Origin: Flavobacteriaceae bacterium
GTDB taxonomy: Bacteria; Bacteroidota; Bacteroidia; Flavobacteriales; Flavobacteriaceae
Length of the DNA: 64,000 nucleotides
Direction: 5' to 3'
Assembly (NCBI GenBank): GCA_024743095.1
Contig: JANSXF010000001.1
Span: 101,619-165,618 of the forward strand
The notes beneath the pieces are model-generated. The model saw only the letters and a list, made by a program, of their open reading frames with translations. It had not been told where the DNA came from and did not search any database. Of the stretch, positions 1-7,918 are shown in pieces. A program made the translations under genes and the position numbers. The stretch's first letter is position 1, and every line of letters begins with the position of its first letter.

Positions 1-22
1 ATCTAATACCTCATTTAAGCTT

Positions 23-760
23 ATGATTATGGATAAGGCGTTCATCGTTAAGGGGATTATTGTTGCCATCTGTGCATACTTCGCAATTCGATTGTTTTTG
101 CGGTATGGCGTTATGTTTATTTTGTTCATGCTAAATGAGCCAACGAAATGGGACAAACAAATTGACAAACCTCGCTTGCTATTTCATATTATTGGCCTTA
201 TTCTTTTAGCCTCACCTTTCTATTCCAACGGTATTCAACAGCTTGTACATTCCGAAGGCTTACTGGTTCAACTTAGCTATTGGATGCCATTTTTGGCCGG
301 GGCCTTTATCATACAACTTTCCTGGACTTCAAAATTCAAGAATGTTTATGGGGGAATCAAAAAGAAAATTAGTCCGTTCCGAAACCTTGAAACTACATTT
401 TCATCGGAAGCCGAGGCGACCAAAATATACGAACGCTTTAGCCAAGAGGGATATATCAAGACCGATATCGTTGCTTTTATGGCATTCGTGAACCTGAAAA
501 CACCCATTAAACGAATCATTTGGCAAGATAAAATAGCAAGACAGCCAAAACGAATCAACCGACAATCCCTTATTGAGTTTGTAAGTAACCTGGTCATAGG
601 CTTCGAATCATTGGAAAACAAGCAGATTATCGCCCTTATTGACCGTTATTTTTGCAATCCCTCTCAGCAATCCATTAAAATTTCCTCAAAAAATGTAACC
701 GACTGGAGGAACAACGATTCAGCTTATCTCCGAAAAATATCCAATCTCATTAAGGCGTAA
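23..760 (+). CDS. Hypothetical membrane protein of mobile element 1
   Basis: I do not recognise the family of this 245-residue protein. The N-terminal half has about three hydrophobic stretches (roughly residues 6-37, 51-66 and 80-100). The C-terminal 140 residues are basic, polar and probably cytosolic. It starts at ATG 23 or at the in-frame ATG two codons later; neither has a clear ribosome site. It lies upstream of the HTH, helicase, primase and relaxase genes, in the same direction, so it probably belongs to the mobile element. No function is assigned. Confidence 0.6.
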   Translation: MIMDKAFIVKGIIVAICAYFAIRLFLRYGVMFILFMLNEPTKWDKQIDKPRLLFHIIGLILLASPFYSNGIQQLVHSEGLLVQLSYWMPFLAGAFIIQLSWTSKFKNVYGGIKKKISPFRNLETTFSSEAEATKIYERFSQEGYIKTDIVAFMAFVNLKTPIKRIIWQDKIARQPKRINRQSLIEFVSNLVIGFESLENKQIIALIDRYFCNPSQQSIKISSKNVTDWRNNDSAYLRKISNLIKA

Positions 761-838
761 TTACATTCTATTTACATTTACGCTATTCTCTCCACTTGCT
801 TTTTTACGGACATTCGTTTCCGTTAACAAAGAAACAGC

Positions 839-854
839 AACAAAGCGCTTTGTT
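839..854. promoter_or_regulatory. 16-bp perfect palindrome, candidate operator
   Basis: AACAAAGCGCTTTGTT is a perfect palindrome 30 bp upstream of the HTH gene at 884. The position suits an autoregulatory site for that excisionase-like protein or a site used in excision. The role is inference; the symmetry is seen. Confidence 0.45.
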
Positions 855-883
855 CATTTTTTAACCTTAATAACTATGAAAAA

Positions 884-1168
884 ATGGACACAATTCAACT
901 GGCAGAAAAGCTGGATCGTATCGAAAAACTACTACTTGGTTCAAAAAAAGTATTGAATCTAGAGGAAGCGGCGGAATACACGGGTATTTCCAGAAGCTAT
1001 CTCTACAAATTGACATCACGGGGCATTATACCACATAGTAAACCCAATGGTAAAATGATATTTCTTTCGAAGGATTTACTGGATGACTGGTTACTGACCA
1101 ATCGCAGGAAATCTTCTTTGGACCTTTCAAGGGAAGCCAACAGCTACGTACTGAAGAACAGAAAATGA
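884..1168 (+). CDS. Excisionase-family helix-turn-helix protein (HTH_17/MerR-like)
   Basis: This 94-residue protein has a compact helix-turn-helix at about residues 22-72: LEEAAEYTGISRSYLYKLTS, then a wing with a basic PHSKPNGK stretch and a LLDDWLL helix. That layout is the HTH_17 excisionase/DNA-binding family common at the head of Bacteroidota mobilizable elements. Such proteins either assist excision or control the replication and mobilization genes. It starts 7 bp before the VapE-like gene and is probably co-transcribed with it. The palindrome at 839-854 is a likely target. No integrase is visible; it may lie left of the window. Confidence 0.8.
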   Translation: MDTIQLAEKLDRIEKLLLGSKKVLNLEEAAEYTGISRSYLYKLTSRGIIPHSKPNGKMIFLSKDLLDDWLLTNRRKSSLDLSREANSYVLKNRK

Positions 1169-1175
1169 GTTCCCC

Positions 1176-2381
1176 ATGAAAGTTGATAACAAAACGGGGC
1201 TATACACGGTAAGAAACCCCAAAAAGAAAACCATCTACGACTATACCCATGAGTATTTGGTTGAAAAGTACGATATCATGTACAACGAGATATCGCACGA
1301 TTTTCAAATTTCATTGCAAGGCCAAAAAAACTGGCATTATCTCAATTTGAACTCATTGATCATTGAACTGGCCAAAGCCAGCATCGATATCAGTACGGCC
1401 AAACTGGAAATTCTCATAAGGTCGGAACTAATCCGCAAATACAATCCAATCAAGGAATATTTTGAAAATTTACGGCCCTGGGACGGTGTCGGCCATATCG
1501 AAAAACTGGCCTCTTATGTGCCTACCTACGAGCATGAAGCCTTTGTATATCATTTTCGAAAATGGCTGGTACGGGCCATAAAATGTGCCTTGGAACCGAA
1601 CTATTTCAACAAGCAGGCCCTCATTATAAGCCATAAGGGGCAAAGCTCGGGAAAATCGACTTGGTGCCGTTTTATCTGTCCCCCGGAACTATCGGAGTAC
1701 ATGGCGGAGGATATCAGCAACGACAAGGATGCCAGGATCCAGTTATGCCGGAACTTCCTTTACAATCTGGACGAACTTGCAGTTTTGTCCAAGAAGGATG
1801 TAAACGCCTTAAAGGCGTTTTTTTCAAAGACCTTTATCAACGAACGGCTACCTTATGATAGGAAGAATACGACCTTGCCCCGCATCTGCTCCTTTATCGG
1901 CTCCACCAATATGTCATCATTCCTGAATGACGAAACGGGTTCCGTGCGGTGGCTCTGTTTTGAACTCATGGACAAAATCGATTTTGACTATTCAAAGCAG
2001 GTCAAAATTTCGGATGTCTGGTCGCAAGCCTACCATTTGGCCTATCACGAGAAAGGATTCAATCCGGAATTGACCATTGGGGACATCGCCAAGAACGAAG
2101 AGCGGAACAAAAAATATACCCAGCTGACCACGGAACAGGAACTGGTGGCGAAGTACTATGAAAAATCAAACGACTTGGAAGATTTTGTCACGGCGGCCGA
2201 TATACAAATCAAATTGTCTTGCTTGAACCTACGGCTGAACAAAATCAATCTGGGGAAAGCTTTGTCGGGTTTCAACTTTCAAAGGGTGAAGCACCCCAAA
2301 CGGCAAGTGTACGGTTATTTGGCAAAAGCCAATTTCACCGATACCCCTTGGGAACTGGAAATACCTAGTAAACGAAAATAA
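1176..2381 (+). CDS. VapE-like P-loop helicase/primase-associated protein
   Basis: The 401-residue product matches the virulence-associated protein E family (superfamily 3-like ATPases). The Walker A is GQSSGKST (residues 155-162), the Walker B region FLYNLDE (194-200), a GSTN sensor-1-like motif is at 242-245, and NDETGSVRW with a candidate arginine finger is at 251-259. In phages, plasmids and integrated elements these proteins act with a small primase in autonomous replication. A Toprim primase gene follows at 2572. Between the two lies a cluster of TACCTA repeats, the first copy inside this gene's 3' end. The coding sequence also contains a terminator-shaped hairpin at 1802-1824. Confidence 0.85.
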   Translation: MKVDNKTGLYTVRNPKKKTIYDYTHEYLVEKYDIMYNEISHDFQISLQGQKNWHYLNLNSLIIELAKASIDISTAKLEILIRSELIRKYNPIKEYFENLRPWDGVGHIEKLASYVPTYEHEAFVYHFRKWLVRAIKCALEPNYFNKQALIISHKGQSSGKSTWCRFICPPELSEYMAEDISNDKDARIQLCRNFLYNLDELAVLSKKDVNALKAFFSKTFINERLPYDRKNTTLPRICSFIGSTNMSSFLNDETGSVRWLCFELMDKIDFDYSKQVKISDVWSQAYHLAYHEKGFNPELTIGDIAKNEERNKKYTQLTTEQELVAKYYEKSNDLEDFVTAADIQIKLSCLNLRLNKINLGKALSGFNFQRVKHPKRQVYGYLAKANFTDTPWELEIPSKRK

Positions 2382-2557
2382 GGCCTACCTACTTACCTAT
2401 TGGCCAATAACAGCCGATAAGGAAAGGGAAATCTTTAGGTAGGATGGATAACCCCCAAGTTACCTAGAGATTACCTAACCTACCTAAAATGTTGTTTTAG
2501 GTAGGTGGAGAAAGAAACTTACCACACCGGAATACCCCGAAAATAGGGCTTTAGGTA
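2362..2557. repeat. TACCTA iteron cluster, candidate replication origin of element 1
   Basis: Nine exact copies of TACCTA or its complement lie at 2362, 2386, 2394, 2436(-), 2461, 2472, 2481, 2498(-) and 2552(-). Fewer than one would be expected by chance in about 200 bp. Copies at 2478-2489 and 2495-2506 form a 12-bp inverted repeat with a 5-nt loop. Sitting between the VapE helicase and the Toprim primase, this resembles an iteron origin or a multi-site operator for the primase-mobilization operon. Confidence 0.6.
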
Positions 2558-2571
2558 ATGAGGTAAGCGGA

Positions 2572-3447
2572 ATGAACAAAAATAAAATACTGATGAAAGA
2601 AAAAAGAATGACCTGTGAAAGAGCCCGCAACGTTTGCCTCGTCGAGACGTTGGCAAAGTTGGGGCATTTACCCAGCAAGGAATCGGAAAAAGAAGCTTGG
2701 TTTCCAAGTCCGTTCCGGTCGGAAACCCAAGCCTCTTTTAAAGTCTCCAAAACCCTGAATCGGTGGTACGACCACGGGGAAGGAATCGGGGGCAATGTTA
2801 TCGATCTGGTCTGCAAACTTAAAAAGGCCACCGTGAAGGAAGCTTTGGAATTTTTGAACGACAACGGAAATCCTTTTTCCTTTCATCGGCAGCCTTTTTT
2901 AAGGCCATCCTCAAAACTTGAGATACGTAATGTACTTTCGGTACGGCATCCGGCATTGCTGGAATATCTCTCAAAAAGACGGATACCCACGACCCTTGCC
3001 AAAGCGTATCTAAAGCAAGTCCATTTTACCATAAACTCGAAAAGTTACTTCGCACTGGGATTACGCAACGATGGGGGCGGGTGGGAGCTAAGAAACAAAT
3101 TCCAAAAATATTGTTGTTCCCCCAAGGCAACTACGCATATTAAAAAGAATGGCTCCAATATTACCCTGGTCGAAGGGATGTTCGATATGCTATCGCTAAT
3201 CGTTGAAAAACCCGAGTGGTCGGAACAATCCGATATCCTTGTACTGAACTCCCTGGCCTTTGCAAGCAAAGTCCAAAACAAACTGAACGGGTACGGCTCG
3301 ATTTATTTGCTGTTGGACAACGATGCCGCCGGAGACAAAGCGACACGGGAATTGTTGAATGCACATCCCAATGCCATCGATAAAAGAAGCCTGTACCAAG
3401 GTTATAAAGATTTAAACGAAAAACTAATGGGCCATGAGACTAAGTAG
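2572..3447 (+). CDS. Toprim-domain DNA primase of mobile element 1
   Basis: This 291-residue protein has an N-terminal region like a CHC2-type primase head (residues 17-100: the sequence around WFPSPFRSETQASFKV and the WYDHGEGIGG turn). A C-terminal Toprim fold follows, with the catalytic Glu in LVEGMFD (E201) and the acidic motif LLLDNDAAGD (D249, D251). Such proteins synthesise primers for element or plasmid replication and pair with VapE-type helicases. The start could be Met1, Met8 or Met13; the ATG at 2572 is used here. The 3' end overlaps the next gene by 14 bp, implying translational coupling with the mobilization genes. Confidence 0.85.
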   Translation: MNKNKILMKEKRMTCERARNVCLVETLAKLGHLPSKESEKEAWFPSPFRSETQASFKVSKTLNRWYDHGEGIGGNVIDLVCKLKKATVKEALEFLNDNGNPFSFHRQPFLRPSSKLEIRNVLSVRHPALLEYLSKRRIPTTLAKAYLKQVHFTINSKSYFALGLRNDGGGWELRNKFQKYCCSPKATTHIKKNGSNITLVEGMFDMLSLIVEKPEWSEQSDILVLNSLAFASKVQNKLNGYGSIYLLLDNDAAGDKATRELLNAHPNAIDKRSLYQGYKDLNEKLMGHETK

Positions 3448-4111
3448 AAGATTCGACCCCAGAAAAAGAAAACTGGACACCCATGAATTGGAACTGGAAC
3501 GCAAACGAAAAATCGAACGGGAACTCCAACGGCGGTCAGAGCTTGAACATGATTTCAACCGGGAACCGAAAAGGAGCAACCTACACGAACTTGGTCACTA
3601 TGGGGAGCCAAATTTGGAGTTACCCGTAGAGAAACTCTCCCTTTCTTCCTTACTTCAACAGAAAGCTTTAACGATTTCTTCCAAAACACGAATAGATGAT
3701 TTGGAGGAAATCGATAGTAATTCTGATAAGAATTCGAGATGTGTGCCTGTGGCCACAGCCGGCACAATCTCGCCTGCTCCCGATGGTCGCAGGGCAAAAA
3801 AAGAGCGGTTTAAGGGGAAAAGCCAAATCATCAAATTCAGGTGTACCACCTATGAGAAAAAACTGCTGCAGGCCAAGGCCAAACGCTGCGGTATTTCGTT
3901 GAGCGATATGCTCAGAAAAACGGCCATGGAACAGAGCCTGACCGAACGCTTTTCGGGTGAGGAAATAGAACTCTACAAGATGTTGGTGAAGTACCACAAC
4001 AACTTCAAGTCCATCGGCAATATGTTCAAAAAGAAAAGTCCAAACCTGACCCAATTGGTCTATGAAACGGCAAAAGAAATCAAGATGCACCTAAAAAAGT
4101 TCAAGACATGA
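3434..4111 (+). CDS. MobC-like relaxosome accessory protein
   Basis: This 225-residue protein has a long charged N-terminal half (residues 1-125, rich in R, E and K). The C-terminal part resembles MobC/MobA relaxosome proteins of Bacteroidota: a ribbon-helix-helix region (about 130-170, IIKFRCTTYEKKLLQAKAK then LSDMLRKTA), followed by ELYKMLVKYHNNFKSIGNMF. In MobC families the latter region corresponds to the conserved helix that aids DNA nicking at oriT. It overlaps the primase upstream and the relaxase downstream (ATGA, 4108-4111), a tight mobilization operon. The N-terminal extension is longer than in the second element's 125-residue MobC. Confidence 0.8.
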   Translation: MRLSRRFDPRKRKLDTHELELERKRKIERELQRRSELEHDFNREPKRSNLHELGHYGEPNLELPVEKLSLSSLLQQKALTISSKTRIDDLEEIDSNSDKNSRCVPVATAGTISPAPDGRRAKKERFKGKSQIIKFRCTTYEKKLLQAKAKRCGISLSDMLRKTAMEQSLTERFSGEEIELYKMLVKYHNNFKSIGNMFKKKSPNLTQLVYETAKEIKMHLKKFKT

Positions 4112-4965
4112 TCGGGAAAGGGAAATCCATATCGCATACCCGGGCCAGTATGAGCTACGGTTGGGACCAAGATAATAGTGCCGAAGTGGTCTTGCGACAA
4201 AATATGGTCGGTGAAAATCCAAAGGAGCTTACCCAAGAATTTAAGCGTATTCAGAACCTGAACCAAAATTGTCAACGCAATACCTTGTCCTTTGTCATCA
4301 GCCCGACCATACAGGACGGGCAACGGCTGGGAACCGAGGAACTGAAAAAAGTGACGGCCAAGTTCATGGAGCGGATGAAACTCGGCGACCGGCAGGCCAT
4401 TGCCTTTGTACACCGGAACAAGGAACATACCCATATCCATTTGTATGTGAACCGTATCGATTTTCAGGGCAGGGCCTATCAGGACAGCTTTATCGGAAAA
4501 AGGAGCCAACAAGCCGCAGCGAAAGTGGCCGAGGAAATGAAACTGACCACGGTAAAACAGGTACAGTTCGAGCGGGATTTTGACCTCAAGGAACTAAAAG
4601 CGGAAATAAAACGGCGGCACGACCTGACCATGGCCCAGTTCAGGCCCAAGGATTTTGACCAATATATCGAAACCATGCGGGCCAACGGGGTGAAAGTACT
4701 TCCCTCCATCAACAAACGGGGCGAGCTTCAGGGCTTTCGTTTTTCCTTTAACGGACAAGACTTTAAAGGCAGTGAAGTCCACCGGAAAATGGGCATGGGC
4801 ACCATCGGGAAGGACATACAGCGGAACGCCCCCTATAGAAAACTGCTATCCCCTGGGAACAAGGTAGCCCTATTGGGAAAACTTGTTCCCGTGCCCAAAA
4901 AAATGGCCCTATCCCTGGCCAAGACCGTTATCAAAAAATCCATTCGATTGGGAATGGGCATTTAA
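4108..4965 (+). CDS. MOBP-type relaxase (mobilization nuclease)
   Basis: The 285-residue protein has the relaxase layout: an N-terminal segment with a candidate catalytic Tyr (Y17 in MSYGWD) and the metal-binding HRNKEHTHIH motif (H102, H107, H109, H111). Relaxases nick oriT and pilot the transferred strand into the recipient through a helper's conjugation channel. The C-terminal domain (about 160-250) contains FRPKDFDQYIETMRANGVKV, typical of Bacteroidota mobilization proteins. It is coupled to the MobC-like gene by a 4-bp overlap. No transfer channel genes are present, so the element would be mobilizable rather than self-transmissible. Confidence 0.9.
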   Translation: MIGKGKSISHTRASMSYGWDQDNSAEVVLRQNMVGENPKELTQEFKRIQNLNQNCQRNTLSFVISPTIQDGQRLGTEELKKVTAKFMERMKLGDRQAIAFVHRNKEHTHIHLYVNRIDFQGRAYQDSFIGKRSQQAAAKVAEEMKLTTVKQVQFERDFDLKELKAEIKRRHDLTMAQFRPKDFDQYIETMRANGVKVLPSINKRGELQGFRFSFNGQDFKGSEVHRKMGMGTIGKDIQRNAPYRKLLSPGNKVALLGKLVPVPKKMALSLAKTVIKKSIRLGMGI

Positions 4966-4977
4966 AACCGAAACGTC

Positions 4978-5424
4978 ATGAGCAAACTGGAAACCATTAC
5001 CGAACTCTTGGTCAACGAACTGACCGACTTCGAGAAGAACGTAAATCAATTGGGCCACGAAATAGAGCGGGCCGAATCCCTACGGGTAAAATTTGATGTT
5101 TATCCCATAAAAGGCTTGATCTCAAAATTGGAAGAATTTGGCAGACGTGAAACCGAAAGGCGAGACCAGTATCTACATAGGCTGGAGCGCAACATTGAAG
5201 AGGCCAAGATCTACCCGAAGTGGGCCGTTATTGCCTTTATGATCTTCTTTGGCTTTTCATTGTGTACGGGATTTTATGCCTATATGTTAAAATCGGGATT
5301 AGAGAATGAAAAGAAGGTGGCTTATGAGAAAGGCATTGACGATTATTCAAACTATATCAACACTTTTTTTGTTGAAAACCCAGATAGTAAAGGAAAATTT
5401 GAAGCCTGGAAACAGAAAAAATAG
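4978..5424 (+). CDS. Coiled-coil membrane protein of the mobilization operon
   Basis: This 148-residue protein starts 12 bp after the relaxase stop. The first 80 residues are charged and helical, likely a coiled coil. One strong membrane span follows (82-104, WAVIAFMIFFGFSLCTGFY), then a short hydrophilic tail. Proteins of this shape commonly follow relaxase genes in Bacteroidota elements and are annotated as mobilization proteins. A role linking the relaxosome to the membrane or coupling protein is inference. A shorter coiled-coil counterpart in the second element is embedded inside its relaxase gene (59039-59230). Confidence 0.7.
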   Translation: MSKLETITELLVNELTDFEKNVNQLGHEIERAESLRVKFDVYPIKGLISKLEEFGRRETERRDQYLHRLERNIEEAKIYPKWAVIAFMIFFGFSLCTGFYAYMLKSGLENEKKVAYEKGIDDYSNYINTFFVENPDSKGKFEAWKQKK

Positions 5425-5537
5425 TACTTTTTCATCATCAACATCTCCTTGATCTCACAAAGATTTCTTGGTGCCTAGTGCCACTATAAGGGGAAATCGA
5501 AAAAAAAGTAAAGTTTCAGTCAAACCTAAAAAAGCCC

Positions 5538-6515
5538 TTAGAATATTACCTCCCATTTTACATGGTACAATCGGCTAGTTACCTTTAAAATCGTAGTCAA
5601 TACTCCCTCTTCCTTGGGCAGCTCCCCGTAAACCAAAAATTTAAATTCATTCATATAGGTATCTTTAAGCTGGTTCCAAGTCTCTTCTGCGCTTTTGAAA
5701 ATCAATGCCTCTTTTGGGTGGTATCGTAACCAATCGTTATTGTTCTTAAAACTTTGCACATCGTCATGGGCCACTTTTAGGAGCATCGAATCAAAATCTT
5801 CTGAATTGAAAAAATTTTGAACCGTTTCATCTTTCAACAACTGATGAATGTCGTACACATGCCTGATTTTAGCATTTAGGTCGATAATTGGTTTTTCGGT
5901 ATGTGAGAACCGTACCAAGCTCATTATCTTTTCGCAAAGCGTTCTTTTCACATCCAGCACCAGTACTTCAAAGGGCAACAGTCCATATTCCTCGGCCAGT
6001 TGTGGTTGATTGGCATCCATCATCATGTCATGGATATAGGTATTCAGGGCTCGCTTAGTATGTGGTTCAAAATAGCCCAACCATGTAGCCTCTATGATAA
6101 TAGCATCCCGTACCTGTCCGTAATTTCCTTTAAAAATTTTAGGGTAGTTATATGCTATCTTTCGAATCATTCCCATTTTGTTGGTAATCCCTGCCATTTC
6201 TACCTCTACGAATGGCGCAGTTATTTCCTTAGTAATTTTTTTGAGCTTGGTCTTTAATTGGTTCCCAGTCTCCCCCTCTTTTCGTATTACCACCAAATCT
6301 ATATCCTCGGAAAAACGTTCGATGAATTTATAACACTTTGACAAGGCCGTACCTCCCTTGAATATGACTTCATCTTTGATCGCACTATCAAAGATTAGTT
6401 TTAAGGCATAGCATACCCAATAGTCCTTTTCGATGTAGATATCCGAAATACCCATCTGCTGTGCGGTCGCTTGTACCGCTTGTCTGAAAAGTTGTTCGTT
6501 TTCGTGCAGCTTCAT
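5538..6515 (-). CDS. abiEii: AbiEii/AbiGii-family nucleotidyltransferase toxin
   Basis: The 325-residue protein has the AbiEii signature: FKGGTALSK (52-60) followed by RFSEDIDLVV (67-76), whose D71 and D73 are the expected metal ligands of a DNA polymerase beta-like nucleotidyltransferase. In studied type IV abortive-infection systems this toxin is bacteriostatic; related family members have been shown to modify tRNA. It is the second gene of a pair: its ATG overlaps the stop of the upstream AbiEi-like gene by 4 bp (6512-6515). The pair points opposite to the mobilization genes, as a cargo defence or addiction module of element 1. Confidence 0.9.
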   Translation of the reverse strand: MKLHENEQLFRQAVQATAQQMGISDIYIEKDYWVCYALKLIFDSAIKDEVIFKGGTALSKCYKFIERFSEDIDLVVIRKEGETGNQLKTKLKKITKEITAPFVEVEMAGITNKMGMIRKIAYNYPKIFKGNYGQVRDAIIIEATWLGYFEPHTKRALNTYIHDMMMDANQPQLAEEYGLLPFEVLVLDVKRTLCEKIMSLVRFSHTEKPIIDLNAKIRHVYDIHQLLKDETVQNFFNSEDFDSMLLKVAHDDVQSFKNNNDWLRYHPKEALIFKSAEETWNQLKDTYMNEFKFLVYGELPKEEGVLTTILKVTSRLYHVKWEVIF

Positions 6516-7243
6516 TTTATGTTCCAGTATTTGGCATTTGACAATACCTTTTCGGAAATACCAAGGTTATAAATCGTAATGGGGTTTAAACTATCTTGAA
6601 GGTCTCTTATTTCAGTCTCTGTCTTGCAACCGATCTCACTTAATAGTGCACCCAATAAAGCTCTGGTTGAGGGGGAATATTTAAAAGCCAATTTTATAAG
6701 TTTGATCTGTTCGTTAGTTTTCAATTCGCTCAACAATGCCATCAATCGGATGCAACTTTTTTCAATGGTGGTATCGGGTATTTTCTTGATGTAGCGTATG
6801 GCATCCAACAATCGTAATAAAGGAATATTCTCCTTATTAATAGTATTCTTTTGTTTGATGAACGAAATCCTGAAACGACCTCTTTTAAAAGAGGGGCGTA
6901 TCTCCCGCTTGCCTATCTGTATCGTGCTACTTACTTGTGTGGTAAGTCCTAGGGAATTATAAACGCTATACCCCGTAATGTACCCCACAAGTTTGCCATC
7001 TTCCTCCAACAAGTCTTTTACAATTTGGTGTTGATCGGGCAATAAAGTACCAAATACGGTTTCTTGCGGCTTGAAGTATTTACCTTTGGATAGTTTATTT
7101 ATCTTACCGGAAGAAGCCATTCTATTCAGATGTTTAATGATGGCCTCCTTCTTAGTCACCTCGTTCATAAAATCCATATAGGTAAACACATACCCTTTAG
7201 GCAGCTTATTAATCTTATCTTCAATGTATTCAGAGGTTTTCAT
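6512..7243 (-). CDS. abiEi: AbiEi-family antitoxin and autorepressor (DUF6088-like)
   Basis: This 243-residue protein has an N-terminal winged-helix region (1-70: VFTYMDFMNEVTKKEAIIKH then MASSGKINKLSKGKYFKP). An antitoxin-like body follows with YITGYSVYNSLGLTTQ. This is the AbiEi/DUF6088 layout, in which the wing binds DNA and the C-terminal domain counteracts the toxin. The neighbouring AbiEii gene supports the assignment. AbiEi proteins studied in Streptococcus repress their own promoter through inverted repeats. Here two 32-bp repeats of the same design lie upstream (7273-7304 and 7470-7501), the nearer just 30 bp from the start codon. Confidence 0.85.
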   Translation of the reverse strand: MKTSEYIEDKINKLPKGYVFTYMDFMNEVTKKEAIIKHLNRMASSGKINKLSKGKYFKPQETVFGTLLPDQHQIVKDLLEEDGKLVGYITGYSVYNSLGLTTQVSSTIQIGKREIRPSFKRGRFRISFIKQKNTINKENIPLLRLLDAIRYIKKIPDTTIEKSCIRLMALLSELKTNEQIKLIKLAFKYSPSTRALLGALLSEIGCKTETEIRDLQDSLNPITIYNLGISEKVLSNAKYWNIK

Positions 7244-7272
7244 TAGAATCTATTTATACGAAGGTATTTAAA

Positions 7273-7304
7273 ATGTCCAGTTTATTTATTAAAAAACTGG
7301 ACAT
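7273..7304 (-). promoter_or_regulatory. Candidate AbiEi operator 1
   Basis: ATGTCCAGTTT (7273-7283) and AAACTGGACAT (7294-7304) are perfect 11-bp inverted arms with a 10-bp spacer. The site sits where the abiEi promoter should be, 30-61 bp upstream of its ATG. It shares arm sequence and spacing with the site at 7470-7501. Confidence 0.65.
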
Positions 7305-7342
7305 ATTTTGGTGAGTACTGATAACTTTAGTTGTATTGTTTA

Positions 7343-7397
7343 TGTAACCTTTTTACCTTGCGGGCTTCTTAATTGCCCGCAAGGTAAAAAGGTTACA
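7343..7397. repeat. 23-bp perfect inverted repeat with 9-nt loop
   Basis: Arms 7343-7365 and 7375-7397 (core ACCTTTTTACCTTGCGGGC) are perfect complements around the loop TTCTTAATT. No T tract follows on either strand, so a simple terminator is unlikely. It could be a cruciform, a transfer or attachment site, or a structured RNA. The symmetry is seen; the role is unknown. Confidence 0.6.
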
Positions 7398-7469
7398 GTA
7401 CAGTATCGTTTTGTTTATTCGCAAACTACCCATTCAATTCTTTCTTCCGAAACTTGAATAAATGCCAAC

Positions 7470-7501
7470 AAGTCAAGTTTTTTGCGCAAAAAACTTGACA
7501 T
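7470..7501. promoter_or_regulatory. Candidate AbiEi operator 2
   Basis: AAGTCAAGTTT (7470-7480) and AAACTTGACAT (7491-7501) flank a 10-bp spacer, TTTGCGCAAA. The central 28 bp (7472-7499) is a perfect palindrome. The right arm differs from operator 1 at one base and the left arm at two, and the spacing is identical, suggesting recognition by the same protein. Confidence 0.55.
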
Positions 7502-7648
7502 TTAAGTTTAAAAGTATTCCAATCACTGGATAGCTGGGTTAATGCCAAAAAAAATCGCAAGGCTATTTCAAACTTACCTTAGTAAGTGTCATTTAAATAT
7601 ATCCATATTCGCTAAATATCATTGTAAATTACACCTTTAACATTATAA

Positions 7649-7918
7649 AACGTTAAAAATGACCTTCAAGAAATTTATGATTTTGGAATTTATAAGTTCG
7701 GTCATTTTTAAGCTACCGAATATTTGGAGGGAATTCAAATACATTTTGAAAAAATGTCTAAAAATCCGGATATTGGAAAGCACAGGAATGAAATAAAACT
7801 AGAATTATTTGGTCTTCCATGTATGTCGCACATCATTTTTTATCGAATTTTACCCGACCGTATTAGGATTGTGAGGGTTTTACATGGCCGACATGATCTT
7901 GCAAAATACTTAAAATGA
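7649..7918 (+). pseudogene. Decayed ParE/RelE-family toxin gene
   Basis: The frame reads VKNDLQEIYDFGIYKFGHF, then an in-frame TAA (7709-7711), then ATEYLEGIQIHFEKMSKNP and on to ARHIIFYR-like and RVLHGRHDLAKYL segments typical of ParE toxins. A second in-frame TAA lies just upstream (7646-7648), and the usual first strand has no start codon. The intact downstream ORF from a TTG at 7724 would give 64 residues lacking the toxin's N-terminal helices. No antitoxin gene is present. This is most simply a dead toxin left at the element's edge. Replacement of CAA (Gln) by TAA would explain the second stop. Confidence 0.7.

Larger units (their letters stand above)
7244..7648. other. Gene-free interval rich in inverted repeats
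   Basis: I find no convincing gene in these 405 bp. They hold two operator-like 32-bp repeats, a 23-bp perfect inverted repeat, and scattered AACTTGA half-sites (for example 7451-7457). This is the control region of abiE and perhaps an old recombination or transfer site of the element. Confidence 0.6.
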
